Source of the DNA: Psilocybe azurescens
Taxonomy: Eukaryota > Basidiomycota > Agaricomycetes > Agaricales > Agrocybaceae
NCBI GenBank assembly: GCA_023853785.1
Contig: JAJIRX010000916.1
Coordinates: 85,136 to 149,135, forward strand
DNA: 64,000 bases
Direction of reading: 5' to 3'
Shown in pieces: positions 42,876 through 54,805 of the stretch. Under the pieces are notes generated by a model. The model was not told where the DNA came from and searched no databases. It saw only the letters and a list, made by a program, of their open reading frames with translations. Both the position numbers and the translations under genes were made by a program. Positions within the stretch are counted from its first letter, which is position 1. Each line of letters starts with the position of its first letter.

Positions 42876-45652
42876 AGTGCATTGTGGCAAAGCAATAGCA
42901 GATAATAGCGGATCCGTCTTACAGTAAATCTCTCTTGGTCCTATAATTAAATTTCTTGTTTTCTCTACTGTAGATGAACTATGTCTAGTATATACATTCA
43001 TGGTCTTTTTTCAAGTAATCCCATCATCTTTCTTCATTAACAGCGACAGAAAATGATCAGCGTATCAGAACTAAACTGCATAAGCGCCTATAAAGGTAGT
43101 TACCAAGTATTAATATTGCCCCTCCGTCCTCACAGAGAGAAATCAAGAGAAGCAGGATTCTCACACTCTGAGATTTGTATGTGCTCGCTGGCCGAGCTCT
43201 GATATCCGATGTGGTTGTAATGTGAGCAAGGACCGGTTCAGTGGTGATTTGGCATGTGCACCGCCTGGATTGATCCGATAGACACAATATGAACATTGAG
43301 CGGCGGTTGATACTGGATAAGTACGCACTGAGTGCACATAATATGGGCCACAGTCGTTTACGTTCGCGGGAAGGCCAGGCCGAAATCAGCACCGTGTTTG
43401 GCGTTGACGTTGACGATAATTTTTGAGGTCGAAGGCTTCTCGGAGTTCTCAGTTTTTGCCGTCGAGTGGATAGTGAGTGCAAAGATAATGGTTATATACA
43501 AGCCATTGGCATCAACGACCATGGTTGTTAAAATTAAGCACAGCCACAATCTCGAACGACCGCAGAATCTGACACACAATTCACACGAATGACTCTTGCC
43601 GTTACCGTTCACTTCTTCATATCTATTGTTTGCTGTGTCTTCGTTCTTGCAAAACTGGGACCACATATATATGCCCACGATGTTACAGAAGTATTTGATG
43701 TGCTGGTAAGTCTGTTCTCCCTGTCGAGGTAACGTCTCTCATACATTCTCTTCGTTCTTGTTTAACCTACATTTCTCTGTGTACCAGAAACGATATACGG
43801 GCAATAGGAGTAATATACACCCCCGGTCGCCCTTGTCTTCTGGTCCCCCTTCCACAGCTCCTCCTCTTAAAATCTCAAAGTCAACGACTACCACCAGTAC
43901 TACCCATTCTCCCTTATCAAGGTAACATCTCTCATATATGCGCTTCATTCTACATCCAAGCCATATTATTCGATACCCTAACAAAAAATATCCTATACAG
44001 GCAACAGGAGCTCCACCTGCTTGTTCCACCCACTGAGATAAAGTCTAGAAGTGGAAATTATAGTATCCCCACTGTGACGGAGCACTCTATACAGTAAGCC
44101 ACGCACCGGTTTACCCTTTACTCCCCTGATGCCGGCTCCTATCACACCTTTTCACATGAACTCACTCACCCTCCCTCCCATCTACACAGCCTCATCCACA
44201 ATGCGAGGCCGCCATAGCTCGCCATGGCCTTCACCCTCGCTCGTAGAACAACGCGCACCGTGCGATCACCCCCTCTCTGCCCGTCGGGGAAATCAGAGTT
44301 GAAGGCAAAAGTGAAGTTTCCCATGCGATGTGGCCAACGCCCGTGCGGAGTGCGGACTACGCTCCATCTGACGGGATCCCTCCGTGCAATGCGCTGTCCG
44401 TTCGCAGCTACAAGTTGCAGCTCAACGACTCAGCGCCGGTGTACTACCACAACATCATTGACCGCATGCATGTCCCCATGGCAGGGCCACCTTACGGACC
44501 GCTGACCTAATATAATGAGCAGGCTGAAAACAAGACGACGGCTAAGGATGGGGAGAAGAGATTTCACGGTTATTTGGAGCGAGTATGATCGACCGAATGT
44601 TGTATGCATGAGGTAAGTGAGATTTTTTCTCTTTCAGTGCTGAGTCCAAGGCTTTGATTGTACAGGACCCCTTTGCCTCCTCCCTCTCCCTCGTCGTCTA
44701 CCCCACCACTAGATTCTACTCCACAAAAATTTATCCCTTTCCAAAACCTTCCGCACCTCTCAGTGCCTACTCCAAGAGTCCTTCCAAGTTCCCAGACTAT
44801 CAAGGCGCCATCAATACGACAACTACGATGCCGTCAGCGTGCTTCTACGTCCTGCTGCCTCCATCACGAGCTTGAATCAGAGCAGAGCACAGCGCAGCGA
44901 CACAGCAGCAGGGACATCTATGCAGCGTTGACTTTTTTTTCTGTTTTTGTGGGTGTTTTGTGGTGTTGTGTTGTGTATGGATGGGGTCTGTACATAGACA
45001 TTGGGGACTTCCGGGGTGGCGGGCGGATGGTGGGGCGGATGGTGGGGCGGATGGTGGGCGTCGGGTTTGTGGGTTGTTGGAACCTGGATGTTCGTGTTCG
45101 TGTTCATGTCCATGCTGTTGATATTATTACTGACACATGAGCATGATGGCGTGGCGGTGATGGGATGGGATCTGGATGCTTGTCGTTGTGCGGTGCCCGG
45201 TCGATGGGGTGTCCTCGTCCTCGTTCTTGTCGGGGGCCGCGCGATGAGTGATCATGTGATAATGATATCTCTGTGCATCCTCGTTATCGCTGCACTGGGT
45301 TATCCCCAAACGTGCCATCCAGCGCTAGACTTTCTTTTCACTTCACTCACAGGGGTCGGCGGTTCTTCTTTGCATGTCTGAACTGAGCCGTTTATTCTTA
45401 TCTTGTGGTAATTATCGTACTTCCCCCCCCGAAGAGTTGCCAATGAAAAAGTTATCAAGATTTGATATCCACAGTTCACTCACTAGACACGGTCGCGAGC
45501 ACCACCATGTTGGACGGACCCGAACACTGACAGTTTTATCCTAAAATACCGTCCATTGTCCATGTTTCTATTGTACTTGAAGCTCATTTCCAAGATCAGC
45601 ATTGAGTATTGAGATGGTCGATGTCTATTTCGCTCATAGTGTGCACATTGTA
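42876..45652. other. Unassigned, scattered open frames
   Basis: 44220–44510 (+) contains SDGIPPCNALSVRSYKLQLN and YYHNIIDRMHVPMAGPPYGP in one frame, coding-like but unassigned. 43300–43720 has short overlapping frames in both directions. 45030–45065 has three tandem copies of GATGGTGGGGCG-like units. None can be called a gene. Confidence 0.35.
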
Positions 45653-46317
45653 CCGACCACGTGTACTTTACCTCCACCCATATACTCCATGTGGAGTCCA
45701 CCAACTCCATACAGAAGTGGTGGACTCCACATGGACTCCATCTGGAACATATCCAAGTGTTCAGAAAGTTATCTTTGATAGGTGGAGTTCAGGTGGACTC
45801 CAGATGGACTCCAGATGGACTTCAAGCAATTCCACTTGAATCCAACTGGAGGCCAGGTGGAGGCTAGGTGGAGTCCAGGTGGAGTCCAGGTGGAGTTCAA
45901 TTAGAATCCACCTGGACTCCATACCTGGGTAACAATATTCCAGCTTAGGCCATCAGAGAGCAGACTTATTGAATTTCACAAAGTCCAGCTATAGCCAGAT
46001 TTTAATTGGAATGTATTTTCTTAGAGTAAATTCATGTAAGAATGTATATATAATATATTAAAAACTATATACTACATTATTATCTACAATATTATCTACT
46101 AGCGAAGTTCATCACCACTGAAACATAAAAAAGAAATATATAAAAATATATAAAACAAAAGAAATAAAAGAAAAACATACAAAACATACAAAAAAGGAGG
46201 CGAGAGGGTACATAGTTGGTTCAAATAAATATAGAAGCATATGAACATGAAAAAAAAAGAGAAAACGAGATAAAAAAAAAGAAAAAAAGAAGAAAAAAAG
46301 GGGGCGAGAGGATGGCC

Positions 46318-46920
46318 GTGTCGCTCGTAGCCCCGCCGTACGCATTGTCGTCGTTGTGGTGGCCGTCGTACACGCTGTGGTAGCCTTCGTACACGTCGTG
46401 GTGGCCGTCGTACAGCGTCCGGGCGTGTCCGTACATTGTGCTGTCGTGTCCGCTGCATCTGTCATACAGCGTTGTCGCCGTCGTTGTGGCTGTCGTACAC
46501 GTTGTTGTTGTCGTCGTACACGTCGCTGTCGTCGTCGTGGCTGTCGATGCGCCGTGGCTGTCGTCGTTGTGGCTGTCATACACGTCGTCGCCGTCGTCAT
46601 CGTCATACACGTTGTCGTTGTCGTTGTCGTACACGTCGTTGTCGTTGTCGTACACGTCGTTGTTGTTGTCATGGCCGTCGTATGCGCCGTCGTCGTTGTT
46701 GTCGTGGCCATCGTATGCGCCGTGGTCGCCGTTGTCGTGGCCGTCGTACACGCCGTGGTCGTGGTCGTCGTGGCCGTTGTCGTCGTTGTCGCGGCCATTG
46801 TACGTGTCGTCGTCATGGTCTGCGACGCGTTGGTGTCGTCGTCTGTACGCGTCCTGCGTGCCGTCGTACCCATCGTTGTACGTACCGTACGTACCCGTCG
46901 TTGTCGTTGTCGTCGGCCTA
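46318..46920 (+). repeat. CGTCGT-rich minisatellite of element 6
   Basis: Imperfect units of CGTCGTTGTCGTGGC and GTCGTACACGTC. Threonine-, valine- or arginine-rich open frames in several phases are artefacts of the repeat. Confidence 0.88.
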
Positions 46921-47171
46921 CACGAAAAAAGAGAGGGGGGAGCGGTTAATGGCGGCGGCATGCGGAATTCGCGACTTACCTGGGGTCGCGACCTCGTTCC
47001 TCGTTCGCATCGCATCGCCTCGTTCCCCCTCGTTCGCATTCGCTTCGCCCTCGTTTCCTCGTTCTCCACCCGCCCTCGTTCCGTCTCGTTCCGTACTCAC
47101 CTCCCTTCGTTCGGCGGGTGTCCGTCTGTTCTTCGGTCGGTCTCGGTTCGTTGCGATGCGATGCATGTCGG

Positions 47172-47205
47172 GTCGGGTTGGCATGGGCCTGGCTCTGACC
47201 GACGA
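47172..47205. repeat. Conserved GC-rich core (element 6 copy)
   Basis: GTCGGGTTGGCATGGGCCTG then GCTCTGACCGAC, aligned with the cores of elements 3 and 5. The minus-strand frame reads RRSEPGPCQPDPT. Confidence 0.75.
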
Positions 47206-47401
47206 CGGCGAGGGTGGGGGGCACGCACGACGGCGGCAGCGGGGTGGTGGTGGTCGGAGGAAGAGGTGGGGTGGTGGAAATAATAAACGGACCGACGTGG
47301 CATCAATAAGTCACATACGTGACGTTATTTGTCACTTGCCGAGAAATGCCGAGTAAATAGCCATATTGGTATGTAGGCCATCAAAATTTGGTGAATTACA
47401 A

Positions 47402-47476
47402 AGGCTCTATAGCTTAGTTGGTTTAACGTCAGTGTGCGGCATTCTCGGATGCCCGAGTTCAATTCCTATTGGTGCT
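47402..47476 (+). repeat. tRNA-like segment in element 6
   Basis: Contains TAGCTTAGTTGG (47410–47421) and GAGTTCAATTC (47455–47465), followed by a run of T at about 47476–47486 that could terminate pol III. It aligns with the segment in element 3 but stem pairing is poor. Confidence 0.65.
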
Positions 47477-47872
47477 TTTTTTTTTTACATTATAATAAAA
47501 TATAAATAAAATATAAATAAAATCTGGGGATCATCCTCCACCTGGAGTCCATTAGAAATTGACCCTGAAATAGTGTATTAATGCTGATATACATGCTTCT
47601 TGAGTCAAATCCATATGGAATCCATATGGAGGATGTGAGACTCAGATGAAGTTCCACATGGAGTCCACATGGAATTCCACATCCTCCACATTGGCCCACA
47701 TGGAGGATGAGCGGATTCCAGCTGGACTCCAGGTGGAGCCTCCACCTCTAAATGGCTGGTACACCTGCCAAAAAAAAAGTCACCAAACTCCATGTGGACT
47801 CCACCAACTCCGGCATGGAGTTGGTGGACTCCACCCGGAATATATGGGTGAGGGTAAAGACCTCCCGACCAC

Positions 47873-50800
47873 TCATCTACTATTCACCATTTCTTCAGTC
47901 CGGCGGGCAGAAAGGTGATGGTTGGTTTCAAATAGTCAAATCCCAATATCATAGTTGTTGATAATCATGTTCTTCTCAACACATTGCCATTGAATCTCTG
48001 ATCTTATCCGCAGCACTTAATACTTTAACCTAGACATGAGATGGGGAGGATAACACTACATCTATATCAGCATTCCCGTTTGCAACGTAACCCGCCCCTG
48101 AGAGGTAGCGGGATCAACGGATATTAAGACCAAGAAGCTGTGGTCGGGGAATGCCGAACCATTCAACTTCTCCGAGCGTGTACCTCCAGCATTTCCAAAT
48201 TCGGATGATTTTTTAAAGTTCGCTTGATCAGTCAATCGACAGCGTCTGTTCTCGTTCGTATCACCGAGGTAATAAATATTGGGCTTATATACTAAATTTC
48301 ATAATATGCATACCTGAGAGCGAAGGCCAACTAAACACTAGCAAGCTGTGGAGTGACTGGAATAACAACTGTACAGCTACGGTTGACTGGTTTTCTAACT
48401 CGGTCTAGTCTCGGCCAGGTGTTTCACGGACCGTCACTCAACCGAATTAGGATACTGATGGGTACATACGAAGTGCCTTGGTCAAGAACGGATGAACAGT
48501 AATCATACCGTAAGCCCCATAATAGTCGACGATCAACATCAGACTGTTTGTCGACCTGCCCAATGCTATGACCATCTGGACATGAGAGGGAAAGGACAAA
48601 CTAAGAAGACGGGTACGAAGATAAAGGCTGGTGAAGACTGAGGGGCGGGTACGGTATGTCACTTAGCTGTGCATGGGGAGCATAATGTGGGTCACTCGCC
48701 AGCCGGAGAGGGGGGGAAAGTTGAGTGATAATGTGGGTGTAGGTGTGGATTCTTTTCCATCACGCAGCACTCCTCGTGTAGTCGGCGATGAGAACATAGT
48801 GCCCAAAGAAGTGATATCAGATAACAACGACAATGGCGACTGTCCCATTGCCCCCTTTGCTTGTCTGCATACGGACTCGAAAACCGGAACATTAACGTCT
48901 CTTGCTGATGTTAAGAATGATGAGGTGGATGTTCCGGTTGCTGAATCAAGCCTTGAAATTGCTGAGAAGGCCAAAGACCTGGCCCTAAGAGATTGGCGTA
49001 AGAGGGAAAAAGATGACATTTGCAAACAAGGTGTACAACACCAGGTCGTTCTGGCGGCACAACGATGACGGCGACGATAGCGTCATTCCCGTTGATGATT
49101 GAAGTTGTCAACGAGCTGTCAGAATCATGAATGCGGCTGTACGTTCCGCTTTGGCTTCAGTTACTTGGCGACATCGGACTTGATGATCCAACTTAGCTGT
49201 TGATAAAAAATTTGCATGTATAATTGGAACACAATCAAAATATGCTACGAGGAATTTTCTTACGATTTTTTAGGGTATTCCTGACTGAGAGTAGCGGGAC
49301 CAACGGATATCAAGACCAAGGAAACACTTTCATAAGAAGAACAAGGCTTTGACAGCGATTATGTTGTGTACGTATATGGTTAGCTCAATTGTTCTTGTTC
49401 AAATTTTTTTCTGAGTTCTCCTTCGACAGCAGAGACAGCAGAGACATGGATATTTAGTTTATCCAATGAAGTACAAAGTATACATGTTTAGCTTACCGTG
49501 CCCAGCTCATCCCGCCGTATCCGTATATCAATGAATCTAATACCAGTAGCCGAGGCATCGACATATGTTACTGGTGTTACATTCGAAGTCGGGTGGAGTC
49601 CGCTGATTCAGTGATCACAGATGATTAGTAGAACTTAAAAGAAGTAGTATTATAGGACTGGGTATTGAGCTTAACTGATGCTGGGGTTGAGAGATTGCGT
49701 TGCTGTTGGAATTGGGACTCGGTACACTAAAGCGCGATACTCATCACGATGCACCTTTTGTCGACGTTCCCATATACAATCAGAATTCCAGTCTAAGGAT
49801 GATTTTGTTAATCGCCGTCATCTTCTTTCCACTATCGTTATTGTAGTCAGCGATATCCTGTAAGCTCTTCATAGTCCATGGGCAGCACTGGCTCCCTCCT
49901 CAACTTACTAGGCATATTCGCTTGCTGCACATCATATTCGCATCTAGTTGTTGGGCATATAGCCATGTATGACTCTTAAAACCCAATGTTACTGGGCTGT
50001 TAAGTAGCAGTGCTAGGTAGCAATGGAGGATGCGAAGTAATGAATATGTCACAATGGACAAAGAAGGGAGCATGATTGTATCGGACCATTTGAACCAGGC
50101 ATGTGTAGGATGTGTGATTCCCGTGTCAAACCCTTCAGGACTAGCTAATTAGTTTAGACAAAGTTCAGCGGGTTACAGGTCATCATGTTCTTAATTTATA
50201 ACCGAATCAAAAGACATCCTAACACTCCTAACAGCGTCCCGGCATTTCTGATGGGTTACATCTGAACAAGAAATAATTGAATAGGTCAAGGGCTTCATTC
50301 TGCCCAAGACATTTATTTGATGAACCCTGCGGCCTTGCTGATTCAGCTTCTCTCTTGAGTGTTTGTACAAACTGGGAGATGTCCAGATAAAGTGGCGACT
50401 GAGGAGAATCACGACACCTCCTACTACTGCATTTTAACCAAGGTTCAGCCACAAACCATGCAATACCGAATAATAAAATATCCCAATATCAAACCTATGG
50501 CTTCCATTGTGCCTTTTGCAAGGTTTAAATTGACTTTGAATAAACCGCCAATCTCATGCGCAGATTGTGTCTGTGAGCATCGTTATTTATTTGAGGATTT
50601 TCCGTATTTCGAGAATCCAGCATCCGCCAGTTATTTACAAATGCGGTGTACCCAGAGAGCTAACAAAGACCAGACAGCTTGATTAGATGAATAGGACGTG
50701 GGAATGTCTGGGACGGACCTGTGCCTAGGTCAGCAAGCACTTACTGAAAAACTGCTCCTAATGCTGCATACGTTCATCTATCAGTGATAATGAGTGAAAT

Positions 50801-51368
50801 CAGAACTGTTCATTAGTTCTCATATCACGATTGTACTTAGACAAGAAGTGACAATTATGTTCTATGTGTTAGCGCTTTTGTAAGCAAACAAACCGGTTAT
50901 ACCACTGCTGGCACAGGGTTATTTATGTCAACGAAAAATGATTCAGAAAATTTATTAAACGTGTTTGCATTTTTCGCCCGCTTTTATAACATATAAAATT
51001 CATTTCGAACTCAATATTTCTTCATACAGAAAATCTGCTAAAAAGGTTCCCTTTTTAAAGGATTTGTTTGAGTTAAAATTGAAGAGTTTGAGTAAGATTT
51101 ATAAATTTCAAAACCATTTCAGGAAATGTTTCCTTTGTGGAAGAAATTGTGCAGATAAAAAACAAGATGTTTTTGGGAGACATAAATGTAACACAAACCA
51201 AGTATTTTTGTCAAGTTTGTCGAGTCTTTAAATGAAAGATAACATTCAACATTAATATTATGTTTTAGGTAATATAAAATAATTTCTAAAACTATACATT
51301 TTAGGCAGGATAAAATAAATCGCACGCTGAGGGGGTCACTGTAAGGTCCACATGAGTGAGTCGCTTGC
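47873..51368. other. Mostly unassigned; contains a diverged direct repeat
   Basis: GAGAGGTAGCGGGATCAACG (from 48102) recurs as GAGAGTAGCGGGACCAACGG (from about 49287), each continuing to AAGACCAAG. The pair brackets about 1.2 kb including the frame at 48673–49068, as direct ends of a mobile element would. 50900–51340 is AT-rich with no gene seen. Confidence 0.4.
48673..49068 (+). CDS. Hypothetical protein, low support
   Basis: A 131-codon frame with a polar, acidic composition (SLADVKNDEVDVPVAESSLE) and a charged C-terminal helix (DLALRDWRKREKDDICKQ). No family is recognised. It is listed because it is the longest coding-like frame between the direct repeats at 48102 and 49287. Confidence 0.25.
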   Translation: MGSIMWVTRQPERGGKLSDNVGVGVDSFPSRSTPRVVGDENIVPKEVISDNNDNGDCPIAPFACLHTDSKTGTLTSLADVKNDEVDVPVAESSLEIAEKAKDLALRDWRKREKDDICKQGVQHQVVLAAQR

Positions 51369-54300
51369 CTACATTATCAGGTCAGTCTCCGGCAAGGGGA
51401 GACTTACACGGGATAGGGATATTATGACCATTAAATCCTTTTCTTCCCATTGTAAAGGTAGGTAGGCAAAATGGGAAAGAATGTCCTCCAGGCGAAACAA
51501 CTCTAGATCTCCAAGTTTCTGACTCCAAAGCTGCGCTTGAAGTAGAGGGAAAGAGGCAAATGGATCAGCATGCACATCAGCTGGCTTGTATTTCCGGGCA
51601 GCAACATAAGTTACAGTACACGGGTCGTCATTATCTTCAAAGTCGACTTGCGTGATATAATCAATGCGTGCCGGCAAATATTTGTTTGAAGAACCAGAAT
51701 GGAGTAGTATAGATGAATTACCGAGATGCTTCCAGGATGTCGAATATGTTATGCCACTAATTGCAATATGCGACAAGACAGTCGCATCCAACGGCTGGTC
51801 AAAGGATTTGATAAAACACGCCTCAAGTGCTTCCGGAAGAGGTGTTGCTGAGTGCTTTTTCCGAGCCATAAAATCCTCCACTTGCTCTTCGTTATTGTGT
51901 ACTTGGTCTCGTGAGAGGCTGAGAATATCAGTCACGAGAGTACTTCGGACTTCTGGGTTGATGAGGCTTTTCAGCATGGGCTCACAGTTACGGATGACCT
52001 CTGGAGTTCCAACTCTATGAAAGAGATTTTGTAGGTTACTTGCTCGCATAAATGAACGTGAGATAGTTTCTTCATATTCACCTAGAACTTGTTAGTACAG
52101 TCATAAAGAATTAAAATTTAAGACCTACTTGGCTTATAATTCGTCGAGATTCGTTGCAGCATGCCAATAACCCTTTCAAATGGAAAAGTCCACCATGAAT
52201 GAACTGGACCATAGAATACAAGGTATTCATAAAGGTGAATGGCCATGTGTTGATTTGGAACAAACTTGTACTCTGGGAACAGTGCCTTCAAGCCATGAAG
52301 GTACGCAAGAATGTGGTTGAGGTAAGTTTCTGCATGCGCAGCTGAGGTGACTCGAGAGGTGGCAGTGACAACTGCAGAAACAAGGTGGAGGGTGATTTCA
52401 AGGATGCGGCAGCACCTCTCAGAACGGTTGTCGGTTCCATCAGAATTGGACCAGAGGCGAGTCAAAGTAATAGGTAGGAGAGTCGTTCCAAGAACACGCC
52501 ATTGGTCAGCCTTAAGCTTTCCATGACTGCTCAGACCAAGTTTGGCTGGCAGGGATGTCAGCCATGACGGTCGAACCAGGTGTTGAATGTCGGAATGTAT
52601 TTCCGCAGCCTCCTCCCGTGTGAGAACGTGCCCGCACTGGGTGCCTGATGCCAAATGACCCTCCGGATCATAGTTGACTTCAGTTTTATACATTCGCTGG
52701 AAATATAAAACATAAGGAAATGAGACAACAAGAAATGAAAGGAGACCTACCCAATAAAGAATGCCACGAGAATAATCTGCACGGTTTGGCTCCTTTGTCT
52801 TGCGTATATCGGTTGTGATCGGGTTACAGCCAAGCTCAATAGCTACCACCTTCAAAACCGAGAGGTGCTGCGAAGAGAATCGCTTCTGCCATATCAATCT
52901 CCCTGCCTCTGTCCGAAGATCCCGACACATAGGATGCTCCAGCCAGTGGATAATCCGCCTCATTGATGCACATTCACCCTTACTCATCTGCTTCCATGCA
53001 TCAGAGATTTTGACATTGAAAACGGGTGGTTCCTTCTCGGCTTTAGGAACTCGTAGCCCTAGAATGGTATCAAAGTGTTTGCGGATGAGGCCAAGGAAAA
53101 GGTTGTGCATTGCGTCTACAACAACAAAGCGCGATGGATCAAAATAAGGAAGTCGAAGGAGCTGCGACCAGCGAACGCCGGTGCTAGCGACAATTCCATC
53201 AGCTGTAGGATTTGAACCAGCCCTTCTGAATTGTTTGGCTGTTCGTCGACAGCTTTCGTTGGTTCTCCGATGCCAAGAGGCATAATCAAGATTCCCATAT
53301 CCGTGCGTTTTGAGGTTACACTCGCGAAATTGAGCAGAAATGAGTATGGGCACTCAACGCAAAGCCTGCTGTTTTCTGGGCAGCGGGCAAGTCACAGACA
53401 ACACACACTATGGCGCATCGCACCAATCGCCCATCCGGGATGACCATCAGTTCGACTGAAGCGGACACCAGGATTCCAGAACTTGAGGAAGTCGTCGACT
53501 AAGGGTTTGAGGAAGTGATTGATCGCAGACAAAGGAGGTTCATTTGGCCCAGGAATCACACCAGCGAGAAACATGTTCTCAGGCTTATAGCGAATATCAG
53601 GGGGTAGATTAAGGCAAACGAGGGTGACAAGACCAATTGAGACTTTCTTTCCTGCTTGTTTGTTGCCCAGCGGGTTGAAGAAATCGATCGACAGAGAGAA
53701 GACATAGCGTCCCTCACCATTCCCTACGCTGAAGTGAGTACCATCTGGTCCTTTGAATTTGCGGAGAACATCGCCGTCAAAGATGTTGCGCATTGTGCGG
53801 GCAACTCCTGGCGGGGTCTTAGACCTATCCCACAATTTGTCCATATCTGCTTCAACTCCAGGGCGTGAAAGAAGTCGCCCAAGCCAAGTGATGGGGTTGA
53901 AGTAGACGAAAGGTTTTATCGGCGTGTAGATTGTACGCTTCTCAACCACTCGAGGACGTGAGGAGCTGTTCATTGCACTGTCTGCCCATATGACGTGCTT
54001 TGCAGCGGGAAGGGTATATAGCGACGGGAGACCCATCTTTGTACTTCGCGCGACGTGGCTTGACATTTGTCATTGGGGCAGACCGCGTAAATGACGGGTG
54101 TCAGCCTCCAGATCGAGCGAAGTTCTTAAATGACCGACAATCGGATGGAAAGTCGGATAGCACCTTTTGGTCGCGTGCAGACAAATCGGCGTTGGTTCGC
54201 ATGAATGATAGTTGTACTAGGTATTGCAGCATTTCCATCAGGGCAGATGTGCCACTTCGACTGACGCTGAAAAGTGTCTGGAATACGATGGCGATGAAAA

Positions 54301-54805
54301 TAGATAACTGGAGGATGGGATCGACGCAAGCAAGCAGCCGGATTGAAGAAGCGGTCTATATGTTCGATATTAAATTCAGAATATCATGTATGTGATTGTG
54401 ATCCGTCTTACCTGTAGAAAATTTGATACCAGGAGTTTCTGCCTCCTGCCGTGAATTCAATGTTTTCCTGTTCCTGACCCAGGATAGCTTTGCCTCCTCC
54501 AACCTTTCCGCAATATCGTCCACTTTGTCTGAGACTTGACGTTTCATGGCAGTAACGGGCACCGCCGTGTACACAACTTTGCTGAGATCGGTCTGGATGC
54601 GGACACACTCGGCATGGTGGTGCCTCAGTGGAAATGCATTTGTAAGTGGAATTGTGCGTAGTTTCTCGAGTTCGACAGCTACGTTGGCAGCAAGAATATC
54701 CACAGCGGATTCGACCTCAGCAAGACGAGAAAGGAGGTTGCGAATAATTTGTTGACGGGAAGAATGTGGCTTGGAAGCCGACGACACCGAGGAATTTTTC
54801 ATCAT
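51369..54805 (-). pseudogene. Tnp2-family (CACTA/EnSpm-like) transposase, frameshifted
   Basis: An agaricomycete-type Tnp2 transposase. A coiled-coil-like N-terminus (start 54805, MMKNSSVSSASKPH) is followed by blocks diagnostic of the family: TIYTPIKPFVYFNPITWLGR, FKGPDGTHF, FSLSIDFFNPLGNKQAGKK, LVCLNLPPDIRYKPENMFLA, VIPGPNEPPLSAINHFLKPL, CDLPAAQKTAGFA, GVRWSQLLRLPYFDPSRFVV, VDAMHNLFLGLIRKHF and HSWWTFPFERVIGMLQ. The C-terminal part ends at 51369. Introns are predicted near 54360–54415, 52695–52752 and 52080–52128. The frame is broken near 54350, 53440 and 53320, so this copy is probably inactive unless these are base-calling errors. Palindromic repeats begin 370 bp upstream of its start. 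Confidence 0.88.

Larger units (their letters stand above)
45661..47864. mobile_element. Element 6: DNA element with GTGGAGTCCAG arrays, TSD CCGACCAC
   Basis: A 2204-bp element flanked by CCGACCAC at 45653–45660 and 47865–47872. Ends GTGTACTTTACCTCCACCCA and TGGGTGAGGGTAAAGACCTC; the inner termini share CACCCATATA. Arrays at 45685–45925 and 47530–47845 repeat GTGGAGTCCAG or TGGACTCCAGA at 11 bp. Inside are an AT-rich block with ACTATATACTACATTATTAT (about 46065), a purine/A-rich tract (46120–46310), a CGTCGTNGT repeat block (46318–46920), the conserved core (47172–47205) and a tRNA-like segment. Confidence 0.92.

Noticed and set aside
46112..47356. Thr-, Val- and Arg-rich open frames in element 6
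   Set aside because: Same repeat artefact.
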